From Rhodobacteraceae bacterium Araon29 (GTDB lineage: Bacteria > Pseudomonadota > Alphaproteobacteria > Rhodobacterales > Rhodobacteraceae): a stretch of 64,000 nucleotides of DNA. Under the pieces are notes generated by a model, which saw only the letters and a list, made by a program, of their open reading frames with translations, searched no databases and was not told the DNA's origin. The stretch covers positions 1,665,501 through 1,729,500 of the forward strand of contig CP046865.1 in assembly GCA_039640505.1 (NCBI GenBank). Direction: 5' to 3'. Shown here one piece after another: positions 6,611 to 15,873 of the stretch. Numbering within the stretch: the stretch's first letter is position 1; each line of letters opens with the position of its first letter. A program made the position numbers and the translations under genes.

Positions 6611-8769
6611 TACTTTTTATCCTCGCTTTTTTTGGTTTCGACAGATTTTGAGATGCTATCCAGATCGCGTGCCTCGCGGATAAGACCGCCCATTTTTGAC
6701 AGACTGCCCCCCTCGATGCCTATTTCCGATAGCAGTTGGTCAATCATTGGCGCCTGAACCCGGTAGCGCAGGGCGCTGTTAATCACTTCGTCAGTCATAT
6801 TTTTGCCAGAGCCTGCGCCACCGTCATTCATGCCTGATAATTGCATTATTTTGATTTCACCAATCTTTTCCATTGGTTTGACGGATGCAGAAATAATACC
6901 CTCAACATGTTCCAGCATTTTTGTGCGGAACAGCGCTTTGCGTGCTTCATCGGTCAGCATGTTTTCAGCTTCATAAATTAGTTTTTGCGCTTCGGCTCTA
7001 ACCTTTGCGGCCACCTCATCGCCGGCTGCGCGTAATTTAACGGCTTCGGCGTCTTTTTCGGCCAATGTTAATTCTATGGCGCGCCGCCGGTTAGCTTCTT
7101 CTGTTGCGCGCGCGCTTAAGACTTCTTCCTCAGCTAAGGCCAGACGGGCGCGCACGGATTCAACCTCAATGCGCGCTTCTGCCTGTTCTATAGATTTGGC
7201 GGCGATCGCAATGTCCTTTTCAAGACGAGCTTCCTCGAGGGCTTTCTCGCGACTAATTTCTTGTTCACTGCGATCACGTTCATGATTGATACGTGCTTCA
7301 TCAAGTCCGCGTTCGGATAGAATTCTGGCCCTCTCAATATCCTCACGAGTGCCAATTTCAGCCTCTCGTAGTGCTGCTTGGCGTTCTACCTGCAACCTCT
7401 CTAGGGTTTTATCGCGCGCTATTTCTGCAGATCGTAGTGTTTCGGACTGCGCGATTTGCAGAATTTCAGTTTCGTTCTCCTTTTCAATCTTTTGTTTTTC
7501 AACTTGGAGAGATTTTGCAATTTCGATGGTATTGATTAAAGCCTCGGAGGTGACTCTTTCCTGAGTGATTGCTTGCTCGCGAGCGATTCTGGCGGACTCA
7601 ACGGCTTTTTCGGCCGCGATTGCTTCCTCCTGCTCCACGCGCTCACGGGTGATTTCGCGCTTACGGATTTCTTCTTCGCTGGCAATCTGCTCATTGCGGA
7701 TCTTGGCATCATTGCTGATGCGCGCAAGCGTTAAGGCTTCTTCTTGAGAGATACGGTCCATTTCAATTTTTTTATTTACGTCTATTTCGGTAGCTTCTAT
7801 TTCGCTTTGCCGGGCCAGTTCGTGGCGCCTTATTTCCAGTTCTGAAGCGATACGTGCTTTATTCACGGCTTTTTCTTGATTAATGCGGAGCGTTTCGGTC
7901 GCCTCAAGGGCCGCCAATTTAGCAGCTTCTGCTTCTGCCGATCTTTCGCTTTGCTCCCTAGCAACAATCATACGTTGCTCTGCCCTCAGGCGCTCAACTT
8001 CGCGTTCTTGCAACAGGCGGCTGCTTTCACTTTCAACCGAAATTTCGTTTGCACGCTTTTCCGCTTCCAGATTGCGGCTGCGAATGGCGACGCTGGCGGA
8101 TTGTTCTATATCGTTTCGGGTTTGCCTTCTGTCTTCAATGTCAGAAATCAGCTTGGTCAGGCCTTCCGCATCAAACCTGTTTGATGGGTTGAAATATTCT
8201 AGACCCGTTTGGTCAAATTCTGTGATCGCTACAGATTCTAATTCTAGACCGTTTTCTGCCAAAGCATCCAATGCTACGGCTTTGACTCGAGCAACATAAT
8301 CCGACCTGTGTTCGTGGATCTCTTCCATCGACATTTCCGCAGCAACTTCGCGCAACGAGGAAATGAAACGGCCTGACAGCAAATCCAGCAAACTCTCCTG
8401 GCGCATGGTTCGGGAACCCAACGTGGTGGCAGCGCTTGAAACGGCAGTTTTGGTTTTGGCAACACGTACATAAAAATTTGCTTCGACATCCACGCGCATG
8501 CGGTCTTTTGTTATCAGAGCCTGTTCACTGGTTCGGCTGATTGAAAGCTGCAGCGTGCTCATGTTAACCGGAGTGATATTATGGACCATCGGCCACACCA
8601 AGGTACCGCCATCAATTACAACCTTTTCGCCGAATAATCCCGTACGAACAAAAGATGTTTCCTTTGTTGAGCGGCGATAAAGAATGCGTAAAATCCAAAA
8701 CAGCACGGCGATCACGATTACAAGTAAAATTAGCCAAGAGATTAGGGTTCCGATAAGGGGCGCGCTCAT
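6610..8769 (-). CDS. Flotillin-like (SPFH/Band 7) membrane protein
   Basis: 719 residues from ATG 8769. I chose this start because it overlaps the upstream stop by ATGA, is preceded by AAGGTGAA, and places a clear membrane helix at residues 3-27. The open frame upstream (38 more codons) is Arg/His-rich and lies within the previous gene. After the helix comes an SPFH/Band 7 domain (about 40-230). A very long charged coiled coil (about 230-600) follows, made of Glu/Arg/Ala heptads with repeated EEA, REQA and ARI motifs. A flotillin-type C-terminal segment, including MLTDEARKALFRTKMLEHVEG, closes the protein. Flotillins organise membrane microdomains. Inside this operon it may scaffold the transporter or the hydroxylase at the membrane, which is inference; flotillins are not usual members of Mo-hydroxylase operons. 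Confidence 0.88.
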   Translation of the reverse strand: MSAPLIGTLISWLILLVIVIAVLFWILRILYRRSTKETSFVRTGLFGEKVVIDGGTLVWPMVHNITPVNMSTLQLSISRTSEQALITKDRMRVDVEANFYVRVAKTKTAVSSAATTLGSRTMRQESLLDLLSGRFISSLREVAAEMSMEEIHEHRSDYVARVKAVALDALAENGLELESVAITEFDQTGLEYFNPSNRFDAEGLTKLISDIEDRRQTRNDIEQSASVAIRSRNLEAEKRANEISVESESSRLLQEREVERLRAEQRMIVAREQSERSAEAEAAKLAALEATETLRINQEKAVNKARIASELEIRRHELARQSEIEATEIDVNKKIEMDRISQEEALTLARISNDAKIRNEQIASEEEIRKREITRERVEQEEAIAAEKAVESARIAREQAITQERVTSEALINTIEIAKSLQVEKQKIEKENETEILQIAQSETLRSAEIARDKTLERLQVERQAALREAEIGTREDIERARILSERGLDEARINHERDRSEQEISREKALEEARLEKDIAIAAKSIEQAEARIEVESVRARLALAEEEVLSARATEEANRRRAIELTLAEKDAEAVKLRAAGDEVAAKVRAEAQKLIYEAENMLTDEARKALFRTKMLEHVEGIISASVKPMEKIGEIKIMQLSGMNDGGAGSGKNMTDEVINSALRYRVQAPMIDQLLSEIGIEGGSLSKMGGLIREARDLDSISKSVETKKSEDKK

Positions 8770-9614
8770 GGGTTCACCTTTTGAGTTGTTGTTCGAATGT
8801 CTTTGAATTCTCGCGCTGTGCGAGCAATGGCGATTTCTGTGGGCAAACGTTCCATTGAACTTGCGCCCAGAAAACCATGGCAAATTTTCGCCATTTGAAT
8901 CACAAATTCTGCATCTGCAGCCATTGCAACGGGGCCACCATGACAGAGAATGAAAATATCAGGGTTTATGTCTTGCGCTGCTTGGGCACATTTATCCAGA
9001 ATTCCAGTGCAATCTTCCAAATCTAAAGTGGTTTGCGCGCCGATTGAGCCACCAAGGGTTAGGCCGAAATGCACGACAATTAAATCTGCCCCTGCAATTG
9101 CCATGAGGCGTGCTTCTTCCGGGGTAAAGATGTAGCAGACTGTAAGTAATCCTTTGCCATTTGCTTTGGCAATCATGTCGACTTCATTGCTAAAAGACAT
9201 GCCGGATTCTTCAAGGTTTTTGCGAAACATTCCGTCGTAGAGCCCGACGGTGGGAAAATTTTGTACCCCGGCACATCCACGTTCTTTCACTTTGTCCAAA
9301 ATCCTGTCCATTGAGGTGGTGGGATCCGTTCCACAAATGCCGGCAATGACGGGCGTTCCATTGGAAACTGCAGTGATTTCGTTGATCAACTCAAGCATCA
9401 CCTCATTGGCATTGCCATAGGGCATAAGACCAGCTAAAGAACCAAGGCCGGCCATCCGAAATCGGCCAGAATTATACACAACAAGAAAGTCAACGCCTCC
9501 GACAACCTGTGCTTTGGCAGAAATGCCTACCCCTGCACCGCCGCCGATGATCACTTCCCCGCGCTCACGCAAGCTTCCAAAGCGCGCCAATAAATTTGCC
9601 CTACTTTCTGTCAT
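8766..9614 (-). CDS. PEP-hydrolase-like TIM-barrel protein
   Basis: 282 residues from ATG 9614, chosen because homologues start near MTESR and a purine-rich GAGAGAG site precedes it; an ATG at 9647 in the same frame would add 11 residues inside the upstream gene. The sequence has the glycine-rich pattern of the TIM-barrel family annotated as phosphoenolpyruvate hydrolase-like: GGGAGVGISAK near the start, the strand FLVVYNSGRFRMAG, GICGTDP, NFPTVGLYDG, and a C-terminal ILCHGGP. It overlaps the LivF/Tm-1 fusion gene by 14 bp. This family commonly sits next to Tm-1-like (UPF0261) genes, as here, which suggests that the two act together. The reaction they carry out is not established. Confidence 0.85.
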   Translation of the reverse strand: MTESRANLLARFGSLRERGEVIIGGGAGVGISAKAQVVGGVDFLVVYNSGRFRMAGLGSLAGLMPYGNANEVMLELINEITAVSNGTPVIAGICGTDPTTSMDRILDKVKERGCAGVQNFPTVGLYDGMFRKNLEESGMSFSNEVDMIAKANGKGLLTVCYIFTPEEARLMAIAGADLIVVHFGLTLGGSIGAQTTLDLEDCTGILDKCAQAAQDINPDIFILCHGGPVAMAADAEFVIQMAKICHGFLGASSMERLPTEIAIARTAREFKDIRTTTQKVNP

Positions 9615-11763
9615 AGCGAAGTTCTCTCTCTTCCAGTTTTCCTTCAATCTGCCTAAATGCGCGCAGAGCTACACGGGTAAATTCCGGGGAATTGATGTGG
9701 TGGGGAACGCGGAGGATAAGGCGATGCGAAGATTGCTCAACACCGGTTTCAATGGCTTTAAAGAGAGCTTCATTGGCCTCTTTATTCTCAAAAGGTCCCC
9801 CAACTCTATCAAGATGTGATACTCCACCTTCGGGCAGCAGAAACACAAATGGACCAAGCATTTTATTCAGCTTCTTAGAAATAAAAGCGCCAATTTTTTG
9901 GCATTCTTCAACGTTCGTGCGCATTAAAGTGACATGTGAGTTATGCGTAAGAAGCGTTCTTTCTTTAGCCCAGTTTGGAAGCGTGTCGCGGGCGCCGAAA
10001 TTTACAGTGTCCAACGCACCGGCAGCGCCCAAATATGGCACATTTATGCGGGAAAAGACGTCTAGTCGCTCGGCGCCTGCGCTTAATACACCTCCTGCGA
10101 TTTCATCAGCGATTTCAGTTGTTGTAATATCGCAAACCACTGAGACTTGCCCCTCTGCAACAAGAGCTTCCATCGATTGGCCACCCCAACCCGTGGCGTG
10201 AAACGTGATGCATTCATAACTTTCTGCTAATTGTTTGGAGAGATTGGTGACGCATGTTGTGGTAATTCCAAACATGGATAAAGCAACACTTGGCAGTTCC
10301 ACTTGAATTTGCCCAGATTTCTGGCGGGCTTTAACCATACCAGACAGGCTGTTTGCGGCATTAGCAAGAATTTGACCGGTGATATGGTTTAAGCCGGATA
10401 TGTCCGCGACTGACGGAATTACGATCAGGTCAGAGCCGCGGATATATGGTGAGATATCTCCTGAGGCCATAGTCGTGACTAGTATTTTTGGAATGCCGAG
10501 AGGCAACGCCCGCAGACCAGGAGCTGCAACGGCTGACCCGCTTGATCCTCCCAAAGCAATTATACCCCTAATATCGGGGCGTTTTGATACATATGCCTCA
10601 AAAGCGTCAGCCATTTGCCCAACGCGGTCTCCGAGGGGGCGGCTCGTATTCGTGTCAATAGTAGCGATTTCATGAGAAGGGATATCCGCGCCTGTCACCG
10701 AACTGCGCAACGATAAATCTGCCAGTCGCGCGGTCAAACCATTGCGGCGTAAAATGTCTCTAACATAGCGTAATTCCGCAGCTTTGGTGTCCAGTGTGCC
10801 CGCCACCAAGACGATACCTGCGCTTGCTCCTACGGGGCTCTGGCGAATAAGCGCCGAGGCTTGTGGCAGCGTTAGGGTTGAGGTTGTTGTCACGGCCCGC
10901 GCCTTTCGACGGATCCTTGCTTCGCTTAATTCGGCAGACCAGCGCCGCAAATTCTTGGGATTCACAGAATAGATCATCGTTGGCTTTTGCCGGGATTTTC
11001 GAACTGTGGTTTGAGGTAGATTGGCATCTGCCATTTCCTCACTATGGCGTCCAACACCCAGTAAGGCCTGCTGCAATCCCTTATCTGCAGCCAATCGGGT
11101 CGAGTCGATCAAGCGATTGATACGACCATTCAGCATTATCGCAACCTGCTCAGAAACCGCACAGGCGATGCGAATATTTTGTTCAATAACCAGAACATCC
11201 ATTTCTCGTTGCGCAGCGAGCGTAACGAGCAGGTCGGCAACTTGATCAACGATGACTGGGGCTAAACCTTCAGTCGGTTCGTCCATGATCAGTAACCTTG
11301 GATTCTGCAGCAATGCGCGCGCAATCGCGAGCATTTGTTGTTCGCCTCCGGATAATTGAGCGCCTCCGTTATTTTTGCGCTCAGCCAATCGTGGAAATAC
11401 TTCATAGATTCGTTCAACCGACCAGGGTTGTCCGGGCTTTTCGAGCATTTTTAAGTGCTCGTCTACAGTGAGCGATTTCCAAAGCCGGCGGCCTTGGGGA
11501 ACATATCCGACACCTGAACGAGAGATTGAGCCTGGATCGGCTTTGGATATCGGCTTGCCATAGAGCGCCGTGGAACCGGACGCTATAGGAATTAATCCTA
11601 TGATCGCTTTGCATAAAGTTGTTTTCCCCATACCGTTACGACCAACGACGGACATCACTCCTGATGGCAGGGCGAGGTCAACCCCCTGCAAGGCGTGGCT
11701 GGCCCCGTAAAAAACATTAAGGCCTCTGATATCTAGAGCGGGATTTTGTGGAGTTTCATTCAT
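9601..11763 (-). CDS. LivF-type ABC ATPase fused to a Tm-1-like (UPF0261) domain
   Basis: 720 residues with two recognisable parts. Residues 1-240 are a branched-chain-amino-acid-type ABC ATPase: Walker A GRNGMGKT at 41-48, signature LSGGEQQ at 137-143, Walker B LLIMDE at 157-162. Residues 241-315 are a basic linker. Residues 316 to about 705 are a Tm-1-like ATP-binding domain, with AGTLDTKAAE at 321-330, GGSSGSA, and the stretch from FHATGWGG to DITTTEI. Tm-1 is the tomato antiviral protein; bacterial members have no settled function. There is no frameshift or internal start that would suggest a mis-joined pair of genes. The start overlaps livG by 8 bp. The fusion ties the transporter ATPase physically to the Tm-1/PEP-hydrolase-like module. 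Confidence 0.9.
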   Translation of the reverse strand: MNETPQNPALDIRGLNVFYGASHALQGVDLALPSGVMSVVGRNGMGKTTLCKAIIGLIPIASGSTALYGKPISKADPGSISRSGVGYVPQGRRLWKSLTVDEHLKMLEKPGQPWSVERIYEVFPRLAERKNNGGAQLSGGEQQMLAIARALLQNPRLLIMDEPTEGLAPVIVDQVADLLVTLAAQREMDVLVIEQNIRIACAVSEQVAIMLNGRINRLIDSTRLAADKGLQQALLGVGRHSEEMADANLPQTTVRKSRQKPTMIYSVNPKNLRRWSAELSEARIRRKARAVTTTSTLTLPQASALIRQSPVGASAGIVLVAGTLDTKAAELRYVRDILRRNGLTARLADLSLRSSVTGADIPSHEIATIDTNTSRPLGDRVGQMADAFEAYVSKRPDIRGIIALGGSSGSAVAAPGLRALPLGIPKILVTTMASGDISPYIRGSDLIVIPSVADISGLNHITGQILANAANSLSGMVKARQKSGQIQVELPSVALSMFGITTTCVTNLSKQLAESYECITFHATGWGGQSMEALVAEGQVSVVCDITTTEIADEIAGGVLSAGAERLDVFSRINVPYLGAAGALDTVNFGARDTLPNWAKERTLLTHNSHVTLMRTNVEECQKIGAFISKKLNKMLGPFVFLLPEGGVSHLDRVGGPFENKEANEALFKAIETGVEQSSHRLILRVPHHINSPEFTRVALRAFRQIEGKLEERELRYDRK

Positions 11764-12535
11764 GGCCGCTTCCTAAGTAAAGCGCCTGAACCTCTGGATC
11801 ATTTTCAATTTGCCTTGGCTGACCTTCTTTGAAAATGCGACCATTATGCATCATGGTAACGCGGTTAGAGACCGAAAGTGCAACATCCATATCATGCTCA
11901 ATTATGATGTAGCCAACATGTTGCGGCATACGGGTGAGAATTTGTATGAGGTCCCAGCGCTCTTTTGGAGATAATCCCGCAGCAGGCTCATCGAAAAGAA
12001 TGAGGCGTGGCGCGCCTGCCAGCGCTAATGCTATTTCAAGTTGACGTTGCTGACCATAGGACAGGTCTGATACTAATGAAGAGTGGACATCTTGCAGATT
12101 TACAATTTCTATCAATTCATCCGCAGCGATTGAAACGGGGTCACTAGGGTTTACACCGAACAAAGAAAAACGCCCGCTCGAAACGCCTCGGCATGCAAGA
12201 TAAATATTCTCCAGAACGGTAAGCCCATTAAAGAGCAAGGAAATTTGATAGGTTCGTCTTAAACCGCGTCGGATGCGTTCATGGGGCTGAAAAAACGTAA
12301 TATCTTCCCCAAAAAATTTTACAGAGCCGGAGTCGGGAGGAAAGTCACCCGTGATGCAATTGAATAGAGTTGTTTTTCCTGCTCCATTTGAGCCCAATAC
12401 GGCCCGGCGCTCTCCGGGCCGTACTTTCAATGAAATATCGTTTAAAGCGACAAGTGCCCCAAAGCTCTTGGATAATCCGGTTAATTCCAATGCGAATTCG
12501 GTACCTACATCGCGTAGAGGTGCTGCTTCAGCCAT
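11756..12535 (-). CDS. LivG-type ABC transporter ATP-binding protein
   Basis: 259 residues from ATG 12535, which is preceded by GGAGGAG; 23 extra in-frame codons upstream overlap livM and are not needed. Walker A is GSNGAGKT at 48-55, the signature is LSYGQQRQLE, and Walker B is ILFDEPAAGL, followed by the switch His in IIEHDMD. This is the LivG subgroup of ATPases that power high-affinity uptake of amino acids, amides or aromatic acids. It overlaps livM by 8 bp and the LivF fusion gene by 8 bp, so translation of the transporter subunits is probably coupled. It pairs with the LivF-Tm-1 fusion as the second ATPase. Confidence 0.93.
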   Translation of the reverse strand: MAEAAPLRDVGTEFALELTGLSKSFGALVALNDISLKVRPGERRAVLGSNGAGKTTLFNCITGDFPPDSGSVKFFGEDITFFQPHERIRRGLRRTYQISLLFNGLTVLENIYLACRGVSSGRFSLFGVNPSDPVSIAADELIEIVNLQDVHSSLVSDLSYGQQRQLEIALALAGAPRLILFDEPAAGLSPKERWDLIQILTRMPQHVGYIIIEHDMDVALSVSNRVTMMHNGRIFKEGQPRQIENDPEVQALYLGSGHE

Positions 12536-13598
12536 TATGCTCCTCCAATTTGACGGGTTGCCACAATCGCTTAATATACCGGTCCCAAATACCGCACATG
12601 CCATCTGGTGAAAAATAAACGATCACTAAAAATGTAAGGCCAATAACAAGTTTGAAACGCTCTCCATCCAGACCGATTGCATTTAGAAAATCCAAAGAAT
12701 AAGTGCGCAGCACAACGTAAAGAAGCGCGCCAACAAATGGGCCAATTGGTCGGTTTATGCCGCCTATTACTGTGATCACCAAAATATCGATTATTGGCCC
12801 GACAGATCCTGTGTTTGGGCTGATCTGTCCGTTTGACCAAACCAAAAGGATCCCGGCTATACCCGAAATTACGCCTGCGATTGCATAGGCCGCCAAACGA
12901 TGGGCATTTACACTAAAGCCCATCGCGGCCATGCGCCGAGGATTGTCTCTTACCCCTTGCAGGGCCAGGCCGAATGGCGTGCGCGCTAAATGCACTGTGA
13001 ACCAATAACTTACGGATGCTATGCCCAGCGTGAGGTAATAAAACGGTGTTGGTTCTTTCCAGTTTACTCCAAAGAGCACAGGTGTTTGAACGCCGTTAAA
13101 TCCAGTGAATCCATTGAAAACGGTATAGTTTTGTCGAGTAAAGTAAAAAAACGCCGAGCCAATGGCCAAAGTGATCATTATTGTATAGATGCCCTCAGTC
13201 CGGATCGCCAGCGCGCCTGAAATGATACAAACTAATACTGATGCAAAAATCGCGATTATTACCGCGATAGGCCAAGGCCATGCAAAGCTGATCTCGGTTA
13301 CGGCGCTTGCTCCAAATATAGCAATCGCATAGCCGGCTGCCGCCGCGGCCGTCATTTGTACTAAGCTGACCATCCCGCCATAACCGGCCAGGATCATCAG
13401 CGACAGAGAGATCATCCCGAGGATAAAGGCCCAACCAAAAATCTGATATTGCGTGAATTCACTGGTGAAAGTCGGAACCAGTAAAAGAAAAACTGCGATC
13501 ACCCATATATGGGCCGGAATACGCGTGGGATCGAGCCAATGCGCCCTGGTTTGGGGCGGCTCGTCCGCAGATTTTTTTGTACTGAGCGCATAAGCCAT
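12528..13598 (-). CDS. LivM-type ABC transporter permease
   Basis: 356 residues, strongly hydrophobic, with about ten predicted membrane segments. Typical LivM signatures are visible: GYGGMVSLVQMTAAAAAGY near residue 70, the cytoplasmic coupling loop with SVNAHRLAAYAIAG, and a C-terminal GRINRPIGP-like segment (GGINRPIGP). An N-terminal basic stretch precedes the first helix. It starts 3 bases downstream of the livH stop and overlaps livG by 8 bp. It forms the inner-membrane channel with the LivH permease, and the substrate is presented by the binding protein at 15874-17130. Confidence 0.93.
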   Translation of the reverse strand: MAYALSTKKSADEPPQTRAHWLDPTRIPAHIWVIAVFLLLVPTFTSEFTQYQIFGWAFILGMISLSLMILAGYGGMVSLVQMTAAAAAGYAIAIFGASAVTEISFAWPWPIAVIIAIFASVLVCIISGALAIRTEGIYTIMITLAIGSAFFYFTRQNYTVFNGFTGFNGVQTPVLFGVNWKEPTPFYYLTLGIASVSYWFTVHLARTPFGLALQGVRDNPRRMAAMGFSVNAHRLAAYAIAGVISGIAGILLVWSNGQISPNTGSVGPIIDILVITVIGGINRPIGPFVGALLYVVLRTYSLDFLNAIGLDGERFKLVIGLTFLVIVYFSPDGMCGIWDRYIKRLWQPVKLEEHNG

Positions 13599-13601
13599 CT
13601 T

Positions 13602-14627
13602 CTAATCCCGCCCCAGCAAACCTTGTGGCCGAAACGCGAGAACAACGACCATAATAACAAAAGTCAAAACAACGGAATAAGTGGGGGCGTAGACTGATCC
13701 AAATTGTTCTGCACAGCCGATTATTAAAGCACCGAGTGCAGCACCTGGAATTGAGCCCATGCCGCCCACAATCACCACCACCAAAGAGGATAACAGAAAT
13801 CTGGTGTCTTCCCCGGGTGCAATAGATTGAAAAGTGCCACCCACAACGCCGGCAATACCGGCAAGACCTGCTCCAAAAGCAAAAACTCCGACAAAAATTA
13901 GTTGAATGCGTACACCGGAGGCGGCAAGCATTTCTCGGTCATCTACCCCCGCACGGATCAACATGCCGAGTTTAGATTTATTTAGAACATACCACATTCC
14001 CAAGCCGATGAAGACTGCGCACATCAATATGAACAGACGAACAGAGGGGTACTTAATATATATCGGCTCGCCAGTGCGCTTGCTAATTGAGGATTGAATA
14101 AATGTTTCAACTGGTCCGCTGAGCCAGTCTGGGGCATAAATTTGGTAAAATTCGCCCCCCCATTTCCAGAGCATAAGATCTGCCAAAACAATTGAAATTC
14201 CGATGGTGATCAAGGTTTGCTGAAGGTCTTGACCGTCAAGGTGGCGGAAAACAAAAACCTGAAGAATAATGCCAAGAATTGCCATAGCGACAAACGCGAT
14301 GGGAAATGCCAACACCCAAGACCCGGTTACGCGACTGACTTCAAACCCGATATAGGCACCTGCCAAATACAATGATCCATGCGCCAGATTCACATTCCGC
14401 ATCAGGCCGAAAATTAAGGTGAATCCAGACGCCACCAGAAAATAGAGGGCGCCTAAAGTGATGCCGTTCAGCAATGCATTCACAAAAACTTTCTTTCGGC
14501 CGAGGAGACCAACGAGCCACTCGGGCCAAATTGCTAAGATCAACCAAAGGACGCATAGCGCAGCGATCGCCCAAACCGCGCTATTGAACCAACGCTGCGA
14601 AACCAAGCTTTGATGATTTCCGGTCAT
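13602..14627 (-). CDS. LivH-type ABC transporter permease
   Basis: 341 residues with eight or nine membrane helices. Family signatures are the segment NGITLGALYFLVASGFTLIF near residues 50-72, followed by NLAHGSLYLAGAY, and the C-terminal SLVVVIVGGMGSIPGA with LIIGCAEQFG. GGAGGAGAATAGT directly upstream of the ATG is a strong ribosome site. It is the first gene of the tightly packed series that runs to the CoxE-like gene. The 270 bases upstream (14628-14897) separate it from the AraC gene and are A+T-rich; a promoter is likely there, but I cannot assign its -35 and -10 boxes. Confidence 0.93.
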   Translation of the reverse strand: MTGNHQSLVSQRWFNSAVWAIAALCVLWLILAIWPEWLVGLLGRKKVFVNALLNGITLGALYFLVASGFTLIFGLMRNVNLAHGSLYLAGAYIGFEVSRVTGSWVLAFPIAFVAMAILGIILQVFVFRHLDGQDLQQTLITIGISIVLADLMLWKWGGEFYQIYAPDWLSGPVETFIQSSISKRTGEPIYIKYPSVRLFILMCAVFIGLGMWYVLNKSKLGMLIRAGVDDREMLAASGVRIQLIFVGVFAFGAGLAGIAGVVGGTFQSIAPGEDTRFLLSSLVVVIVGGMGSIPGAALGALIIGCAEQFGSVYAPTYSVVLTFVIMVVVLAFRPQGLLGRD

Positions 14628-14897
14628 ACTATTCTCCTCCGTCAGGAAGAGTGAACTGAAAGAACGCCTCGAGTCTTTACCTCAGTGTCTGATCTAGCGT
14701 TCTAAAATCTCATATTTTTTACTTAAACCTCTAAGTAAAATTGCCGGTATTTTTGGTGCGATCAATATTGCGCCCGTCAGCACCTTCAAAGGATCTTATA
14801 AAATAAAAATGCTCGTTCCATCTAAAACCGCGGTAAATGACTCATGCAATCGAGTTAATATTAAGCTTTAGTTAGTTTTTTAGTGGCAACAAAAGAA

Positions 14898-15722
14898 TTA
14901 CGAGGCTGTAAATTGCCGATATTCACCAGGTGCCAGACCGACATGGGAAATGAAGAATCTTGAGAAACTGGCCTGACTGGAAAATCCAAGATTTTCAGAG
15001 ATTACCCCTATAGTTTGGCTAGGGTTAACGATTTGCCTTAGCGATTCTTCGACCCGTAGAGTGTTCAGATAGATATTTGGTGATAACCCAGTATTATCTT
15101 TAAACAATTTGAAAAAATGGGCTCTAGACAAGCCAGACTCTGAGGCAATTTCTTCGATAACCATAGTATTTCCGACTTTATTCTTCATCGCTTCAATGGA
15201 GCGTCTGACGCGGTAGTCGGATATGCGCCTAGGCTGGGCTGCCAAAGCTTCATTATAATCGGAGCGTCTTGCACTTTCATTAAAACTTTCACGGGTCAGT
15301 TCGTAGACATATCCTTCTATTAAGTCTGAAGTGTCGCCCATCATTAAAAGGTTTGCCAATCGATTGACGTAACCTTTTATTTTCTGTGTTCGGTAAAATA
15401 GATGCGTTCCAAAGCGCATACCCGGTCTAAACTCGGTTTCGCGCTTGACAAACCAAATTGGCGATACGTACAAAACCAGAAAAGTGCTGGGGTCTGTTAA
15501 GCTGCCAGGTTTAAAAGAGTGTTCATGCCATGGAGAGCATCCAACAACGGTTTCTTGCGTAAGTGGGCCGGCTTGACCTTCAACGGGCATGGCGCTTTCA
15601 GGGCCCTCTAACAAAAATGTCAGGTGCGCTTCCCTGTGCGCGTGCGACACCATTGGTTCGCAAAACCTATAAATCGCAATACGGCCAAATACCCCGTGAT
15701 GTACGGCTAAAGCGCGTTCCAT
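14898..15722 (-). CDS. AraC-family transcriptional regulator
   Basis: 274 residues. The N-terminal part (about 1-150) is cupin-like, with His and Glu residues in FCEPMVSHAHREAHLTFLL. The C-terminal 100 residues hold the double helix-turn-helix of AraC/XylS proteins, with the hallmark segments ESGLSRAHFFKLFKDNTGLSP and a final HVGLAPGEYRQF. It lies between the binding-protein gene and livH on the same strand, so it is probably the substrate-responsive activator of this uptake and oxidation cluster. That link is inferred from position. Effector unknown. Confidence 0.9.
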   Translation of the reverse strand: MERALAVHHGVFGRIAIYRFCEPMVSHAHREAHLTFLLEGPESAMPVEGQAGPLTQETVVGCSPWHEHSFKPGSLTDPSTFLVLYVSPIWFVKRETEFRPGMRFGTHLFYRTQKIKGYVNRLANLLMMGDTSDLIEGYVYELTRESFNESARRSDYNEALAAQPRRISDYRVRRSIEAMKNKVGNTMVIEEIASESGLSRAHFFKLFKDNTGLSPNIYLNTLRVEESLRQIVNPSQTIGVISENLGFSSQASFSRFFISHVGLAPGEYRQFTAS

Positions 15723-15794
15723 TTTGATTATCCCATAAGTTTACCAGAGCGAGACTAACGCAAAAGTTGATTTTTTCCTAATTTTTTGGTTTCT

Positions 15795-15826
15795 AAAAAA
15801 AAACGCCGGGGCTATATCCGGCGTTT
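15795..15826 (-). terminator. Rho-independent terminator after the binding-protein gene
   Basis: On the minus strand a stem of AAAACGCCGG pairs with CCGGCGTTTT across a short loop, and a run of at least eight T follows. It lies 48 bases after the stop of the binding-protein gene and 72 bases before the AraC start. This would separate most binding-protein transcripts from the downstream regulator and transporter genes, a common way to make more binding protein than permease. Confidence 0.8.
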
Positions 15827-15873
15827 TGATCTTTGTTATATTGAAATTAGAGACTCTGCCTGCGGCTTGGATT

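Noticed and set aside
9601-11763. The LivF/Tm-1 fusion as a frameshift or assembly join
   Set aside because: The frame is continuous through a linker, and both domains are complete with normal motifs.
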